Shown here one piece after another: positions 61,413 to 64,000 of a stretch of 64,000 bases of DNA (position 1 is its first letter; each line of letters opens with the position of its first letter). The stretch comes from Sympetrum striolatum. Taxonomy: Eukaryota > Arthropoda > Insecta > Odonata > Libellulidae. Under the pieces are notes generated by a model that was not told where the DNA came from, made no database searches, and worked only from the letters and a program-made list of their open reading frames with translations. Position numbers and translations under genes: made by a program. The stretch spans positions 57,234,939-57,298,938 of the forward strand of contig OX388351.1 in NCBI GenBank assembly GCA_947579665.1, given 5' to 3'.

Positions 61413-62018
61413 CCCTCCGCCAGTCGCTGTATTCTGTGCAACACAGATGGTTTTTCGGGCACCGTTTCTACATGGGTGGTCCCTTGAACCTCATTCCCGG
61501 TTCTCTTCCTTTGTTGCACTTACCGTTAACTTTTAAAAGTGTCAAAAGCTCCATTTTAGTCTTAAACCAACTGAAAAAGAGAGTAAATCTGTGAAGTAAC
61601 GACTGTTGTAACACATAAAACGTACGACTGTTGTAACACATAAAACGTGCGACCGCTTGGGTAAATGTTTCGTTGGAAAAATCTGTTTTTGCATATTATA
61701 ACGTTTACATGGAATTTTTCACTTATTTCTTCTTAAACTCTATTAGACGCATTTCAATTTTGGAAATAATAGACATCTAGCTTTTTAGGTACTCTCTGAA
61801 CACATTTAAATAAATAAAGGTGAATAATAATATTTTTTACAAAAAAGTTGTTTACTTCTTAGATTATTCCTGTTAAATTGTATTATTACCTAAAGTTTAT
61901 TACTCAGAAACAATAATTAGATCAATTAATTTTACGATTTTGGCCCAAAATCGATCTGTTGTATGGAATACAACGCGCGACTGTTCCGGTTATGATCATA
62001 GGCGCGACTGATGAAAGG
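61413..62018. mobile_element. piggyBac-like MITE
   Basis: TTAA flanks both ends (61409-61412 and 62019-62022). The ends begin CCCTCCGCCAGTCGC (left) and, inverted, CCTTTCATCAGTCGC (right), agreeing at 11 of 15 positions, including an exact CAGTCGC; the right end repeats CAGTCGCGCG further in. Exact TTAA duplications and a CCY-start are known piggyBac traits. The 606-bp element has no transposase. Confidence 0.5.
61599..61648 (+). repeat. Exact 25-bp tandem duplication inside the piggyBac-like element
   Basis: The unit starting ACGACTGTTGTAACACATAA is present twice without a difference (61599-61623 and 61624-61648), followed by a partial GCGACCG. Perfect identity suggests a recent duplication. 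Confidence 0.95.
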
Positions 62019-62022
62019 TTAA

Positions 62023-64000
62023 GTATTTAATAAATACAATCAGAATCAAAAGCAAAACCGGTCGTACATAAAAAAAATTTGGGGAAAATTATGAAGTATC
62101 TTCTTTGATACCAATTAATTCCACCGAGTCACGCCTTGCATATATGACTTTCAGTGATTCATTCATTTTTCGATATTATTTGCTCAAGGCTATTAGCTAA
62201 TTTAGAAGTAGATACTTTGGTATGCTTTCTTTATTCGATTTAGAGCTATTACTTAGGATGGGCAGGGGGCTTAGACACCCGCAGGGGAAGTAAACGCCGA
62301 TGGATCGACCTATTTCTTTCCCTTGTTGCTGTAGCGTATCGTGCAAGGAAATAATGAGTTCTTAAACGGCTTGCTAACCGTAGGCAATTGCAAGATTAAA
62401 ATTCCAAGTTGGTCCATGATAATTCATAATGCACGGTTCTTAAATCTTTGCTGGCAGAATTAAAGTCTGCAGCAACCTTAATTGTACCACTGATCACAAT
62501 CAACCGATCCTCGGTACACTGACTACGGTCATTTTTAAAAGAAATCATATTGGAAAATATGAGCTTCTAAATAGCTTCTATATATAACAACAAATCAATT
62601 ATTTATTTTTTATTGGATCTGTATTCATAAATAAATATTTAAGCCTTATAAGGAAGATTTTATCTCAAGTAAGATGCATGAAACTCAATAATTTTTTCAT
62701 AAACTACAACAAAATTATTCAATATCTTATATACTAATAAATGTTCTATTTTTGTTCAGAGTTAATAATAACCCTTCTTTTTATTGGCTGAATTAAAATA
62801 AACTTAACTTTCTTATTATCTTCCGCTAATACGCAAATCTCATCATATCGATTCCATAATAATCATCAAAATGGCTGTTTAATCGAAATTACATCCCAAT
62901 AAACGGCTATGATAATAAGATAACCTGAAATATTACTTAAGCCAGCAAATGCTACGAACGGATTTGTTCAGTGAAATATTTGGAATGAGATAGTAACGCA
63001 ACAGAATTACAGTGAAAAGATAAGAATATAAGTATATACGTATGTAAAGAACAACTTTTAATGTTAAACAACTGAAAGGAAATTAATGATGACTTTGCAA
63101 GGACGAGACAAAAAAATTATTTGGAAACAAAAAATTCCCAAGTTGATGAAAACAATTTATTGAGGAATTTTGAGAAGAACCCTTCCACAAATGGTACTTC
63201 TCTCTTCAAAAATGCTGAAATTACTCGATTTAAGACACAAAATAGAGACCTTTTGAAATATTGATTGAGCAAAATAGTTTTGAAAACTGTTAGCACAAGT
63301 ATTCTTTTAGAAAGGTAGCCAAAGATTGCAGCAGTGTAAGAAACTCGAAAATAATTCGGGTACCATTTGCAGTTGCTTTACAACTTTTCAAAACTTTAAG
63401 AGCAGAAGAGTTAAAACTGATTCTGTTTCAGACGACTGCGCGTTTTAAGAACGATACAAATTCATCCCGATGTTGTTTCCACGAATATCAAAAGACTTCA
63501 TTCCGTTTCTGTACAGCAGAAAATATATATTAACAGCCAAGACAAAAGGATCTCGCTTTTAAAAAAAATCAGCGCATCATTTGAACTGAAAAATTCCTTA
63601 ATAAGTTGAAAATTAAACACTTTGCTTCACACGCTCGGGAAATAGGACGCTGGCCGTTTGGAGGGAGAAAGACGGAATCTGAAAAGCTTAGAAAAATTTT
63701 CTTCTTCTTCTTACGATATGAGATAATCTTCACCAGATGCAAGCAAAAACTAATTAGTTCCCCCCTTCCACACCCTTCGACGAAGAAAGAAATTCCAATG
63801 GGCACATTTCAAACCCTTTTTCTTCTCCTAAGCCGAAGTTTTTTTTCGAGCGGAAAAAGGGATAAACAGAGCGCTGTCAGGAACGGATATCCATTGCGAA
63901 TATACATCGACAAAAGGCAGTTCAAATTTCGAGAAAAGAAGACGTCAATGCTCTCATTTTCGTAGTGGCCTATCGGGAATATGGCGATAGGGAAGTGGGT
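62023..64000. other. A+T-rich spacer, nothing recognised
   Basis: A GC-richer patch at about 62250-62550 is not identified. The 119-codon plus-strand ORF at 63606-63965 is basic and low-complexity, without motifs, and is overlapped by a minus-strand ORF. No gene is supported. Confidence 0.45.

Overview
This window looks like noncoding nuclear DNA from an arthropod, most likely an insect. It is strongly A+T-rich, no ORF exceeds about 215 codons, there are no operons or ribosome-binding sites, and transposable-element debris of typical insect families is scattered throughout. I cannot name the species. The window appears to be mostly intergenic or long-intron sequence. Only one stretch looks like an exon of a host gene: about 139 bp on the minus strand at 1368-1506, encoding a signal peptide and ending at a consensus splice donor inside a GC-rich island (about 1250-2400).

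The rest is mobile-element and repeat landscape. From left to right: a dispersed repeat family near 2421-2770, 2965-3045 and 7485-7600; a tRNA-derived SINE head at 3841-3908; a 26-bp perfect palindrome at 4001-4026; a 5'-truncated, frameshifted Penelope-like element (RT end plus GIY-YIG endonuclease, minus strand) at about 4070-5111; a degenerate minisatellite with a 17-bp period at about 12290-13345; a non-autonomous Transib-like transposon at 17998-18639 with RSS-like CACAGTG termini and a 5-bp CGACG target duplication; a compound Helentron/HINE-like structure at 19859-22906 built of two hairpin heads, GT microsatellites and 317-bp monomers; a 100-bp dispersed repeat pair (24447 and 28097); a Penelope terminal fragment at about 34102-34205; and another 320-bp repeat pair (32211 and 51052).

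The right half holds a decayed non-LTR retrotransposon RT tail (about 41205-41450), further tRNA-derived SINE heads (43294, 48083, 54793), a PIF/Harbinger-like element with TAA target duplications (56268-58943) that contains two abutting near-perfect hairpins (58011-58086), and a piggyBac-like MITE with TTAA duplications (61413-62018).

Several short GC-rich, strand-skewed islands (near 7140, 9490, 26100, 29250, 34560, 42240, 43620, 45120, 55080, 60360) produce ORFs in several frames at once but show no recognisable protein. No RNA gene, CRISPR array or bacterial-type feature was found. I found no new multi-gene system; the most informative objects are the Transib-like, Helentron-like, Harbinger-like and piggyBac-like non-autonomous elements.
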